A stretch of DNA of 64,000 nt, taken from assembly GCF_022539505.1 (NCBI RefSeq), contig NC_061510.1:96736292-96800291 (forward strand), in the 5' to 3' direction. Made by a program: the position numbers and the translations under genes. A model generated the notes under the pieces. The model searched no databases. It worked only from the letters and a program-made list of their open reading frames with translations, and was not told the DNA's origin. Shown in pieces: positions 9,801 to 20,899 of this stretch (its first letter is position 1; every line of letters starts with the position of its first letter). This DNA is from Lolium rigidum. Its lineage: Eukaryota; Streptophyta; Magnoliopsida; Poales; Poaceae.

Positions 9801-12516
9801 AATTATGTTATGGGGAATTAGCTGCAAATTGTGGGGGAAATAAGAATACATACACCAGACTGTAAATAGGCTTCAGCAGCAAAAACAGCATCACTTCCAA
9901 TTGAAATCTTGTCAGCGCCAGACCTAAAATATTCTGATGCCACTTCCAAGCTTGAATAGTATCTGAGAAGAGATAAATTGACATCAATATTCTTCATAGC
10001 TGATTTATTGGTATTGACTAGCATCAATATCACCCCAGAAAATGTTGGGGTGCGGTTGGATAGGAGGAACATAAAAATATGATACATTGAGAGTAGTAAG
10101 TAGGCCATAGTACCAACAAATAAGATAGTAGACGGATTAACACCAACAAGAGATTGGAACATAAAGGAATAAAATCGGGGAACTCTGGGTACTGCTATAA
10201 AAATTACATCATCAAGTCAACTGGAATATATATTGTTAATCCGGCAGGGATCAACATTTGCTCAAAAATGTAATGACTCCACACACGATGATATCTACTA
10301 TGTGGGCTGGGCCATACATGCTGATCTTCATGTGATGGCCTCCATCACAGTTCAATCGTATGAAAAAGAGATGTATGTATAGCAGTAGCACCGTTGGCTA
10401 AGAATTGGAGAGGAGCTAACCTTCCACTTGCATCTGTGAAGTCTCTTATACCCCCACCAACTGTAAGTGGCACAAAAACTTTTTCAGATGCACAACGTAG
10501 TACCTACCAATTGTACAAACATGTCACTTTACCAGATAAAAGCAAGTAAGTTGAAAAAATCAATTGTTACAAAAACAAAAAACAAACCTCTAGCATTGGC
10601 AAATCACCCAATGGAAAGGCACGGAAACCAGTTATATTCAAGAAGCTGACCTAAAGGGAATTCATATTAATGGTGTCAGATAACATTAAATTAAAATATA
10701 ACAGTATGTAGAGAAGTACCTCATCTGCCCCATCTATGTAGTATTGACTTGCTAATTCCACTGGCTTGCCAAGGTTTCTCACCTATAAGCATCATGTACA
10801 AAGATATTCAAGTATATAATGATTATGTTTTCGTAAAACTATAAAATATGTTTCAAACCATTTCAACTACCTATCCCTAAATAGATAATAAGAACTAGCC
10901 CTAAGCTGCCAACTTAGAGTCAGCCTTAAGCTGCCAACTTAGAATTAGCCCTAAGCAGCCAACTTAGAAAGTTTTGATACTCTTAGGATCAACGATAAAG
11001 TTTGGTACCTCTTTGCTACTACTATGATCTCTGACATCATACTGGTCACCTTTTGTCACCACAAGATCCCCATTATCATTTGACCGAACATCAAGGCATG
11101 CTATCACCTGCAAAATTCAAGGTAACAAGTACGATCACAAAGTAAACCTGTGTTCGAGATGGCAACGGAAACTGTGATGGACACTGAAACAATTGGGAAT
11201 AAAAAGTTTACTCTTTTTGCAAGTTTTGATGCTTTTTTATGAGATGGGACCTGCATTGCAGATATAAGCGTGAATATATGTCAAAAAACGAAAATGAACT
11301 GCAAAAAGTAAAGCGACACATGATGATTACCTTTGCCCCTGAAGAATTGGGACTGAGAAACTTCTCAAAAATGGAAAGTCCAGTAGCTGCACGAAACAAA
11401 AGAATATAGTAAATGTACGCTGGAAATCCTAGAATATATACATTACTTTGCAGTAGGGACTTTAAAAGATTTGGGCAAGTCAAGCTATCAGAACACTATA
11501 ACTTACAATAGTATATCTACATTATAACAATAATTGTGAATATTTGTCATGTATATTCACTATTAAACTACATATTTTACCTCCACTCTTCTCTGGGTGA
11601 AACTGAACTGCCTGAATGTTGCCCATCGAGATAGACGATATGAAGCTCTGGCCATAGTTGCATGTGGACGAAATCCAGTCTCTGTTCGCATCCGACTAAG
11701 CACATAGAAAGAAAGACAGAAGTCAAATTTCCGAGTCCACAACAAGAGGAAACATCTAAATGGAGTTGCTCCTTACAGGTGGAGCGTAATAGGAGTGAAC
11801 AAAGTACACATGGTGGCCATCAACTCCTTGCAGCAGCTGTGTATCCTTGTTAATCTGGAGGGCGTTCCATCCAATGTGAGGCACTATGAGACCCTCGGAA
11901 GAGTCGAATCGCCTGACAACTCCAGGTATCACACCAAGGCCGCTCACTGCAGTAGCGAGTGCACTATCAGCTCATGCTCAGTAACATGTTTCTCAAGCAA
12001 GTAGAATGCTATTATCTGCCTTACCCGGGCCATTTTCCTCGCTGGAGTCGAATAGCAGCTGAAGGCCGAGGCAGATGCCAAGGAAGGGGCGGTCCCTGCG
12101 GATGTACTCGCGAAGCGCGTCGGCCATGCCTGTGCGGGTGAGGACATCCATGGCGGAGCCGAAAGCTCCGACCCCGGGGAATACGAGGCGGTCGGCGGAG
12201 AGGATGTCCTCGGGGCTCCGCACGTCGCGGATGTTGAAGCCGAGGTGGCGGATGGCGTTGCGCACGCTGCGGACGTTGCCCGCGCCATAGTCAAGCAGCG
12301 TCACCGCTGCGGCCATCGACAGAAGGAAACGCAGCCGTGAAGCCATGGACGGGACAAATTCTGGAGGGGAAGGGGGTGGGGATAGTCAGAGTGGTCCTTA
12401 CTGTTGGCGTCGCTGGACGCGCGCACGGAGAGGGAAGCAGGGTTGCGCCGCTGATTCCTCTTCGTCGGACGACCGGCAGAGCAGGGGACGGCGTGGTTGG
12501 CGGCGCCGGTGGCCAT
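6820..12516 (-). CDS. HISN4: Imidazole glycerol phosphate synthase hisHF, chloroplastic (16 exons)
   Basis: This bifunctional glutamine amidotransferase/cyclase makes imidazole glycerol phosphate and AICAR in histidine synthesis in the plastid. The coding exons from the start are 12516-12402, 12306-12025, 11946-11777, 11695-11581, 11386-11331, 11107-11009, 10782-10720, 10650-10588, 10503-10421, 9962-9854, 9785-9732, 8964-8877, 8804-8767, 8322-8217, 7360-7194 and 6882-6820. All junctions are GT-AG, all phases agree, and the sum is 1671 nt (556 residues). Exon 1 is a Ser/Arg-rich transit peptide (ends SVRASSDAN). The HisH part starts at [13 protein letters not shown], with nucleophile Cys in GICLGLQLL and His/Glu in QFHPEKSG. 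The HisF barrel starts at VIACLDV (catalytic Asp), with the second Asp in VSIDPRR, and ends [14 protein letters not shown]. The length is near the roughly 590 of the Arabidopsis enzyme. I see no lesion. Confidence 0.97.
8448..8531. mobile_element. Short Stowaway MITE hairpin in a HISN4 intron
   Basis: The ends are ACCTCCGTTCCTAAATATAAG and a near-perfect complement CTTATATTCTGGAACAGAG. The whole roughly 80-bp element folds into one hairpin with a short loop around 8490. It lies inside the intron between exons 13 and 14 and does not touch the splice sites. Confidence 0.75.
9200..9590. repeat. Imperfect tandem duplication in a HISN4 intron
   Basis: The segment starting aaacaaattagg.tcaggcac at 9200 recurs at 9425 with the same order of landmarks (ataataattttatgatgtt, attccaagcgta, caatgaaaatgttgaag, gatagctggagtttggtctt). 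The offset falls from 225 to 196 bp along the unit, so the second copy has lost about 29 bp. It is confined to the intron between exons 11 and 12. Confidence 0.7.
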
Positions 12517-12525
12517 TGCTCCCTG

Positions 12526-12562
12526 CGGCTGCGGCGGCGGCTGCGGCGGCGGCAGCATTTGT
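12526..12562. repeat. GCC/CGG trinucleotide run in the HISN4 5' UTR
   Basis: A run of imperfect (gcg)(gct) triplets lies 10-45 bp upstream of the HISN4 start codon, on the transcribed side. GC-rich triplet runs are common in grass 5' UTRs. Confidence 0.6.
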
Positions 12563-12630
12563 CTCTTTTGGTTGTTGGCTCTCCCTACTCCCGAGAGCCA
12601 CACGGGCAAATGGAAAATTCAATCAACTTA

Positions 12631-12646
12631 GGCCCAAATGAGCCCA
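12631..12646 (-). promoter_or_regulatory. Paired site II-type (TGGGCY) elements upstream of HISN4
   Basis: On the minus strand the sequence reads TGGGCTCATTTGGGCC, two TGGGCY motifs 5 bp apart, about 115-130 bp before the HISN4 ATG. Paired site II elements of this kind are known TCP-factor sites in promoters of growth-linked and housekeeping plant genes. Function here is inferred from position only. Confidence 0.4.
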
Positions 12647-12770
12647 CTTGCGCTCGGCCTCGATTAACAGATTAACGGGCCCCTGTTAGTATTACATTAT
12701 TACATTATTTATAAAAGAGATATTTTAATATCGAGCAAATAGCAAATTACACCAGGCATCTACAATTCTT

Positions 12771-13345
12771 TTTTTTTACATAAGAACACATATATTATAC
12801 TAAGATACAGCAGGCCGCCTCATTAAAAACCTTCCAGTCCCTTTAGGTACCCTGGTAAGGAAAAGAGTGTGAAAGAAACCTGCTGTCCAATGATTACAGA
12901 GTGTTCTTACAATCTAGAAAAACCAGGTCCCGAACGCAGTCGGGAACAGAGTCACATAAAATAGCACTAACACCTGATTTTCCTACTTGCGCCAAGACAT
13001 GAGCAACGCCATTGCACACACGGTCCACCTTTGAGACGACGATGTCACGAAAGATCTTCAGAAGTTCCCGTGCCTCTAGAATGAGTGCCCAGCTTGGAGA
13101 TTGTTCCACGGACTCAGACGATATCGCCATCACAGAACGGAGACAATCATACTCCAAGATCGCTGGCCACCGTCGTAGATTGATCAAGTGCCGAATTCCT
13201 TCAAGACAAGCCAGCACTTCCGCTTCCTCGGCGTTGTTGAAAAAGGAATAAATTTCCATTCCGTTAATATCACTTACCCCAGCTGATCACGAATGATGAT
13301 CCCAAGTCTAGCGTGCTTTGACACCGAGTCCCATCCAGCATCAAC
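12771..13345 (-). pseudogene. Degenerate LINE 3' end: RNase H-like domain and tail
   Basis: On the minus strand the frame begins near 13345 with KANVDAGWDSVSKHARLG, the opening of the RNase H-like domain found at the C-terminus of plant L1-type LINEs. It is then broken by a stop and frameshift near 13265 and continues 13259-12894 with ALEYDC-type and NGVAHVLAQVGK blocks typical of the same domain. A 3' UTR-like segment (GTTTTTAATGAGGCGGCCTGC on the minus strand) and an A-rich tail (T run at 12771-12778 on plus) follow. The element is 5' truncated and inactive. Confidence 0.7.
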
Positions 13346-15167
13346 ATTGGCCTTTATTCTGCACCAGCAAGATGCTCAAAGATATAAATGATACACACAG
13401 CCAAAAAAAATACCCCACCATGGGGATTAATTACTCGCACCCTCAACACTCTAACCATCACCAAAGGCAACACCGGAACTACAAAAGAGATTCTCCAAAA
13501 AGCAACCCCTCCAAGAAAAAAACAATGCACAAACATTGCCATTGCCCGACCTAAGATCTTAATTTTTGAACCTGAAGGATGCCCGAGTTCCCAAAATAAT
13601 GTCTTCAACAAGGTCATTGCCACGTCCAACCAATAAAGGGCAAACATTGGATTTTCACCCTGAAAATCTTGACTACGGTACTCGACAAGCACTACCAAAC
13701 TAAACTCCCCCATGCTGCCACCCCCAATTTCCGAGCCCGCTGCTACAAATCACCAATCATGAGACTTGCGGGCACCACGTGTGCGGTTTGGACAGGAAGA
13801 GTCCCAAAGCCAAGCCCGCCCAGGATCACATGAAGCAAAGTCTCCATCGCATCTGGGATGCCGCCTCCATCGTTACCTTCTGGTCTTCGAATCATAGTCG
13901 TCTTTACATTTCCCGCCTCTGTCAACACCATGAAAATCACAACTTCGACATGTCCGGTGATGTCAGCTGAAAGCGGATCCTCGCAACATGCTCCCTTGAA
14001 GCCCCACGGGGTGATGTTTGTGGACGCGCACGACCGTATCCCCTTCAATCTAGGGTCCGGGGCACTTCACCAATCAGTGAAGACCGTCGGTGGAGAAATC
14101 AAGTACTTGTTTGTAGCCTGATTGGAGGCAACTGGCAGCAACAGCAGAACGACGACTTGGATGGAAAAAGGACCTCTAGGGCCGCCACCCCTACCTCCTT
14201 TATTTTGGAAGGGGACGACACGAGAGAGGTACATCTCCACTGACCATCCACCAATCATGAAGGGTGACAAGGTCGATGCCCCAAGACATGGAGTCTGAGG
14301 AGCTGCACCGATGCAGACCAACTAAAAGCCCCAACCCTCGCCTGAGGGTCGACGCTGCCCAAACCCCGCACCATAGCATGAGGGCACCGCCCCGGCTTCG
14401 GCGCTCCGATGACTGGACGTAGACGCCCGAGCCCCCGCCTCGGGTCATTGCTGCCTTCCTCCCCCAAGTCGCCTATGGCAGATTAGGAGCCCCCACCGTG
14501 GTAAGGTCCACGTGGCAGCGGCGACCGACGGTTCTTCGGTTCTGGCGACGCTAGGGTTAGCCCCCCTCCTGGTGCCACCCTGGGGTGCGGCACGGGAGAG
14601 GGTATGTGTGCATCACCTCTTCAACGGAGATGATGGTGTTACATATGAAAAAATACAGCTATCACTACTCTCAAACAAAAGCAATTTGGAATTCATATAC
14701 TCATATCAAATCGAAATGTGGAATTGTGGTAAAAAAAATAGACTAGGAATTCTCAAGCCAAAATCAGCTAGAGCTACCTTCGATGCTCCAATTACTGGGG
14801 CTACGCCTTGATGGAAACTCCGAACCTGCCCAATCAGATCTTTATGAAAACCTACAAGGAGATCAGGGCATGTGCAATGTTGAGCGTTTAAACTCTCAAG
14901 CGAAGGATAAAAGGGAAATTAATCATAGCGTCCGGGAGAGGAGTCCCTGGCTCCAATGGAGGGCCTCCGAGTTTGAGGCGCTTGTTGTTCCAATGAAATT
15001 TGGTCTGATTTTTGTGCGGCAAGCCAAATTACAACTAATCGCATGACGCCTATTGACCAGGATCGATCGAAACAATTTTTGATTTGCTAGGACCAAATTC
15101 ATGGCGCCTCTAGAGGAACGCTGCCCACGCCTTAGAGGAGGCTAACCAACAACTCCTCCAACGTGTC
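13346..15167. other. Unassigned repeat-like sequence
   Basis: There is no gene here. The GC-rich part (about 13740-14600) reads on the minus strand like widely dispersed cereal non-LTR or chimeric repeat sequence (gggcttttagttggtctgcatcggtgcagc), but I could not assign a family. Several 60-120 codon open frames on both strands overlap and show no recognisable domain. The part from 14600 to 15167 is AT-rich, without clear termini. Confidence 0.35.
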
Positions 15168-16122
15168 ATGGCCGTCTTCCGTGAACGGCTGCCTACGGAG
15201 GAGGCTGGCCAGCTCAACCCTGATGCCCTTGTGGATAGAATTGAAAGAAGAGTTTCTGCTACCTTCCTAATGATGTCCTATAGTGGAAGAGTAAGCGTGG
15301 TTAATTCTCTCTTGACCTCCATTGCTACTTTCACAATGTGCTCTATTCAAATTAATCCAAAAAATTTGGAACATGTGGAGAAAATTAGGAGACACTATCT
15401 TTGGAACAAGAAAACGAGAAGATGGAGAAATGCAACTCTCTTGCATCTTGGGATATGGTTTGTAAACCGAAGAAAATAGGAGGGTTGGGTATCATAAATT
15501 TGAAGATACAAAATCAAGGGTCTGTTACACAAATACCCGCATAAATTCTATAACGGAGATGATACTCCCAGGTGAAACTTATTTGGAATACCTATTACAC
15601 TAGCCAAATTCCTCGGATCATGAATCCTTGTGGCTCCTTTTGGTGAAGACATATTTAAACTCATACTAGTTTACGGACCGTCAAGGTGTTGGATGGTAAT
15701 TCTACACTTTTTCGGAATGATAGCTGGCCCCATTCAATTTTATCTCGAAGAATTTCCTAGAGCCTTTTCCCTCTCCAACTCGGAGGACGTTTCTGTGCAA
15801 GAGTTTCTCACAGCTGGCCATCTGGCTGATAATTTTTTTTCCTTCCTCTTTCTCCTGAAGCTCTTGATCAATGGACCTATAATTGGGGTACAGATAAATA
15901 TTTTGCTTCAGGGAGATACACTCTCATGTTTCCATCTCCTGGCTCTAGAAATCAAAATGCATCCCAAAGATGAAGTTATTCTGCTGGCTTATTTTAATGG
16001 ATAGACTTAATACCAAATACATGCTTAGAAGGAGGCACTACACCCTTGATTCAGGGTACCACTGCCTGATGTGTACCATACCTCCAGAGGAAACTATTGA
16101 GCGTCTTATTTTTCACTACCCC
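15168..16122 (+). pseudogene. 5'-truncated LINE, left part (end of RT, zf-RVT), interrupted by copia
   Basis: The plus-strand frame contains DRIERRVSATFLMMSYSGRV and HVEKIRRHYLWNKK, the end of a plant LINE reverse transcriptase. Frame-broken remnants follow (KKIGGLGIINLKIQNQGLL region near 15470-15520), then a zf-RVT segment near 15985-16122 (LNTKYMLRRR, CLMCTIPPEETIERLIF). There are many frameshifts. At 16122 the sequence passes into an LTR starting TGTTGGACAAC; the zf-RVT frame resumes at 33327. Confidence 0.8.
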
Positions 16123-16300
16123 TGTTGGACAACTGTTGGTGTGTCTGTTGGGCTGTTTTCTTGTTCTCTGTTCTGGCCCATTTGGCCCAGCCCAGTCCTA
16201 ACCTATATAAGGTGCTTCTATCTCTGTAACCCTAAGAAGAGACAGGTTCCTCCCTGCAGCCTCCTTCTACCTCGGGTTAGGCCCTCACCTCTCGTCCACA
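16123..16300 (+). repeat. 5' LTR of outer copia (178 bp)
   Basis: It begins TGTTGGACAACTGTTGGTG and ends CTCGTCCACA. It contains a TATA motif near 16204 and a CTGTAACCC segment near 16227 that could mark transcript processing. It is paired with 33151-33326. Confidence 0.9.
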
Positions 16301-16509
16301 TGGTATCGAGCAAGGGGCGGTGAGGGCGGCGACGGGAAGGACTGCCGGATCCGGAAGCCTAGTCCGCTGTGGCAACTAGGAGGAAGAGGAAGAGGAAGGG
16401 AGTAGGCTGCTGCGGTGGCTGGGAGGAAGAGGAAGGGAGCAGGTGCTGCCGCGGCGGCAAGGAGGAGAAGGCGGTGACAAGTAAGGAGATGAAGAGGCAT
16501 CCTGCGGGT

Positions 16510-17853
16510 AAGTCCTTTGGTGGTTCCGAGAGGTTAGTTTGGTGTCAAGCATGGGGGACAACGGGGATTTGGCCAAGGCTGCGGGAGAAGCCGGCGGAAC
16601 TTATCACTACCAAAGGAGATGGAGGAGGATCTGCTGGAGGGGGAGCAATCGTTCCCCATACCAACATCGGTCGAAACTTGAGTCAGCCGGCGAACGAAAT
16701 CAAGTTGGAAGGAGTGGCCAACTATCTCCGGTGGTCAAGGAGGGCGCTGCTGATTTTGAACTCGAAAGGGCCGGATGAACGTGTGAGTGGTGAAGGCTGC
16801 GGAACCGACGAGACAAGACCAGTCCGGAATGGAAACAAGTGGAATGCCATAAATTCTCCGATTGTGGCATGGTTGCTTAACTCTTTGGTTCCTAACATTG
16901 CTGCTTACGTAGAGGCACTCACAAAAGCTTCGAGAGGTATGGGACACCCTATCAAATCTTTATTCGGGAAAGGGGTACATTATGTTGATTGCCGAGATTG
17001 AGGATAAAGTGCATGACTTGCAACAAGGAAACAAAACCGTGATGGCATATATGGCTGAGTTGCAGCATCTTTGGGGAGATTTAGATCATGTTGATCCTCC
17101 GGAACTTGCCCATGGGGAATGTGTGAGTGCTGCCGCAAGCTGGATTGAACGTCGGCGAGTCATGAAGTTCTTGAAGGGTCTTAATCAAGATTTTGAGGGG
17201 AGAAGGGCTGCTTTACTTGCATCAAACCACTACCCCTTCTCTCAAAGAAGCCATTGCAGCTATGTCCAGAGAGGAAGTGCGTCCGAGTATGACAAAGGGA
17301 AGCGATTCTGTCCCTCATCCGACCTTCTACACTACCGAGAGACAAGAGATGAGAGATCGCTATACTTGCGGGCGAAGGGACACTTGAAGCATCGGTGTAC
17401 CTCCTTTGCTACATCCGGTAGGGGGAGAGGAGGATACACACATGGCGAGAGGAAGCTACGAGAGGAAGAGGTGATGGCGAGAGGTAATGGACGAGCCATA
17501 TGGACGAGCACTATGGAAGAGGTGGTGGACAACACTATGGCGAGAGGTGGTGGACAACACTATGGCGAGAGGTAGTGGACAGCCATATGGATATCGGTAT
17601 GGCGGGGGTGGAGGACAAGCAGCACGCTATATCACCCAAGGCACATATGGCGGCGGCTTCGGAGTCAACTACCGGTACCTCTCGGGGACAATCAAAGGAA
17701 GAAGGACAAAATGAAGCAACCTTTGGGAACTTTGCTCACTATGTCTACAAAGATGAAGGTAATATTGATAGAGTTTCTATAGCCACTCATAATGCTAATT
17801 CAGATTGGATTCTTGATTACGGAGCATCCAAACATGTTACTTGGAAATATTAG
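16510..17853 (+). pseudogene. Outer copia gag and protease remnant
   Basis: KLEGVANYLRWSRRALLIL (about 16700-16760) is the typical opening of a copia gag (UBN2-type). It continues in another frame as HDLQQGNKTVMAYMAELQHL and VMKFLKGLNQDFEGRR (about 17010-17200). A broken zinc-knuckle region lies at about 17350-17400. Next are tandem RGGGQHYG-coding units (about 17515-17575). The protease motif at about 17815 reads DYGASKH, where the usual residue after Asp is Ser or Thr. At least four frame changes occur. Confidence 0.75.
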
Positions 17854-18161
17854 TGAGTTTGACTCTTATACTCGGTATCCTCCCGCACATAGAGGCACTA
17901 TCCAAACAGCAGATGGCACGAGCACAATCTATAAAAGGGGAGGGGTCGGTTCAATGTACACCCAACATAAAATTGTCATCGGTTCTACATGTTCCTGCTT
18001 TTCCGAGTAAATCTGCTATCTCTAAGTGCCCCGATTGATCAGCGAGGACTACCGTATAATAGTTGATAGATATATGTGTTTAATTCGGGAAAGGGAGAGC
18101 GAGCAAGAAGATTGGGACTGCAACCGGGCATAGAGGTCTTTGGCACATAGATCGTGACAAG

Positions 18162-19105
18162 ATGGGGCATGATGCTAGTTCGGTGCTTGCTGCGATTGTT
18201 GGAGGAAAGGAGAGTATGGCACTAGTTCATCATTGTCGAATGGGCCACATGGCGTTTGATAAAATGTTTCGAGTTTTTCCTGATGTAATGAATGGAGTGG
18301 ACAAAACCAAATTATGTTGTGATGCCTGCGAATATGATAAGCATACGAGAACCTCTTATGTTAGTAGAGGGATCAGAAGTGTATCCCCATTTGTGTTAGT
18401 GCACTCGATGTATGGACGTGTCCTGTTGTGTCGGTAAGTGGCATGAAGTACTTTGTGACTTTTATTGACTGCTATTCCGGAATGACTTGGATTTATCTTA
18501 TGCGTCACAAAGATGAAGTGTTCACTTGTTTCCGAGTTTTTGTGCCTATGTGAAAAACCAATTCAATGTTCGAGTGCAAGTGATCGAAGCCGATAATGGT
18601 ACTGAATATATCAACAAACCTTTTGCTGCTTTCTTATCTTCGCAAGGTATACTGCACCAGACTTCATGTCCTGACACTCCTCCCCAAAATGGAGTTGCTG
18701 AGCGGAAGAATAGGTACATCCTTGAAGTGGCTCGATCTCTTATGTTTACCATGAATGTTCCAAAATTCTTATGGAGTGAGGCAGTTATGACTGCTACATA
18801 TTTGATCAAAAGAATGCCTTCAAAGATTCTAGGTATGCAGTCTCCTTGCCAACTCCTTCTCAATAACAATGACTTTGTTGTACCACCCAAACTCTTTGGT
18901 CGTACATGTTTTGTAAGGGATCACGGGCCATCTGTTGGCAAGCTAGATCATCGGGCTATCAAATGTATCTTTATTGGCTATTCCTCCAGACAGAAGGGTT
19001 ACAAGTGTTGGAGTCCCACTGATAGGAGGACATTTGTAAGCATGGATGTTACGTTTCGCGAGTCTAAACCATTTTATGACGGTGAGAGTGATCTTAGTGG
19101 CTTGT
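18162..19105 (+). pseudogene. Outer copia integrase, interrupted by inner element
   Basis: A GAG-pre-integrase zinc-type segment appears first (HHCRMGH...CCDACEYDKH, about 18220-18340). The integrase core follows, with Asp in KYFVTFIDCYSGMTW (about 18445), Asp in EADNGTEY (about 18585) and Glu in GVAERKNR (about 18692). The frame breaks between 18437 and 18526. After the chromodomain-like segment ending SDLSGL, the sequence is cut by the inner element at 19105, and the linker resumes at 31101. Confidence 0.8.
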
Positions 19106-20355
19106 TGAAAGGATCGTATGCCGCACCTAGAGGGGGGGGGGGTGAATAGGTGCTAACCAATTTTTAGTTCTTTTTCAAATTAGGCTTGACACGAAAGGTA
19201 AATTCTCTAGATATGCAACTAAGTGAATTTACCTATATGACAAGGATATCAACTAAGCAAGGTATAGCAACGCAATAGAAGATAGAGTGGGATAGAGGTA
19301 GCAGAGAGTGTAGCACGCGATGACACGGAGATGATTCCCGTAGTTCCCTTCCTTTGCAAGAAGGTACGTCTACGTTTGGAGGAGTGTGGTTGCTACGCAA
19401 GCCAAACCAACAGACCACGAAGGCTTCACTCGGATCTCCCGTGAGCAACGCCACGAAGGCCTAGCCCACTTCCACTAAGGGATTTCCTCGAGGCGGAAAC
19501 CGGGCCTTTACAAAGTTCTTGGGGCACACATCCACAACCAAATTGGAGGCTCCCAAATCTGTAACAATACAACAATCAACAACAACACATCAACAACAAA
19601 TCAACTAGGGAACCAAATAGGAACACTAGCATGAGATCCCTCAAACAAGAGAGGGGAAATGAAGAACGCTTCGGTGAGGATGTAGATCGGTGTCTTCTCC
19701 TTCGAATCCCCAAAGATCTAGAGCTTTGGTTGGGGGAGGAAGGAGATCTTGCAAATCTTGACTTTCTTGAGGTGGCTCTAATGGAGGTGGCTTGGCAGAT
19801 TTCTTGTCTAATGATTGAGCAAGCAACCAAGGTAGAAGAAGGGGGTATTTATACCCCCTCTCGAAATTGAGCCGTTCGTTGCTTCAGGGGCCGGATAATC
19901 CGGTGTAAGTAGGGGCCGGATAATCCGCCCCCCCGGATAATCCGGCCTACAGAACAAAAGTGTGACATTGTCCGGCCAATTATCCGGCCCATGTACTGAT
20001 TCACATTTCTTCCAGTCCTTAGCCAAAATCGAGGGGCCGGATATTTCCAAAATATCCGGGCCGGATAATCCGGCCCTGGTACAATACCGGGACATTATCC
20101 GGCCAAATGTCCGGCCCCCTACCGAGCTGCTTTTCCTCGAAGACTTAGCCAAAATCGGGGGCCGGATATTTCAAGAATATCCGGCCCGGATTATCCGGCC
20201 TGGCCAAACTTTTCCTGTTATCTTTTGACGGACCGACCAAATCCAACACACGCAAATATGAAACTATGTAATCCCTGTACCACTTAATCAAACATTAGTG
20301 TATCACATATATTGACATCAAACACACAAAACATAATGCAAGAGATGTTCTTTCA
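19106..20355 (-). repeat. 3' LTR (element sense) of inner copia
   Basis: This is a 1250-bp partner of 29855-31100 with the same palindrome cluster at 19891-20198. The G run at 19130-19141 is longer than in its partner. Confidence 0.93.
19891..20198. repeat. Cluster of CCGGATAATCCGG palindromes in LTR
   Basis: Exact 13-bp palindromes lie at 19891, 19933 and 20061. A one-mismatch copy lies at 19916 and a CCGGATTATCCGG version at 20186. Looser inverted pairs (CCGGATATTT...AAATATCCGG) surround 20037-20059 and 20162-20184. The matching cluster in the other LTR is 30637-30943. Confidence 0.9.
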
Positions 20356-20899
20356 ATCTCCCCCTTTTTGGTGTTTGATGACAATATACGGATTTGCCAA
20401 GGAATCACAATAGAGACAAGCATGATGGCGAGACATAGAGGCACTCCCCCTACATGTGTGCATATAAGTAATTTGCATTTGAATACAAATACACAACACA
20501 TAGGAGTATGGTGCCTCAACATAAGAGATATCCAACATGAGCTCTAACAAAAGACATTGACACATATGAAGTTGAGATAGGAAGCAAGAAATCATACCCA
20601 TGTGTAGATATATAATGCGGAGATATAGCATCACACACAATGTAATATCCTTGATCTCAACAAATAGAAATCCGAAAACCATAACAATGTCTCACACCAC
20701 ATAGCACATAGTTTTGAACGGCACACAAACAAACCAAATAGTTCAACTAAAAGGGGAACACAAGCAACATAAGAATGATAAACGCATATGCTTGTGCCCA
20801 AACCATGCAAATCCCGGAGAATCCTAATAGAACACTTCTCCCCTTTGGCATCGAGACGCCAAAAGGGGACAAGCGCGATGCTACACGTCCCATGAGAAT

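Noticed and set aside
12301..12346. Start of HISN4 at the ATG at 12346 ([10 protein letters not shown])
   Set aside because: That reading crosses the last bases of intron 1; the upstream ATG at 12516 gives a plastid transit peptide and a clean phase-1 junction to the HisH domain.
12337..12675. Plus-strand frames opposite HISN4 exons 1-2
   Set aside because: They mirror the triplet repeat and transit-peptide codons of HISN4.
13354..14467. Minus-strand frames of 70-126 codons as genes
   Set aside because: No recognisable domain, overlapping frames on both strands, and repeat-like sequence.
19891..20198. Regularly recurring short palindromes considered as CRISPR-like or tandem array
   Set aside because: Spacing is irregular, there are no spacers of constant size, and this is a plant nuclear retroelement LTR.
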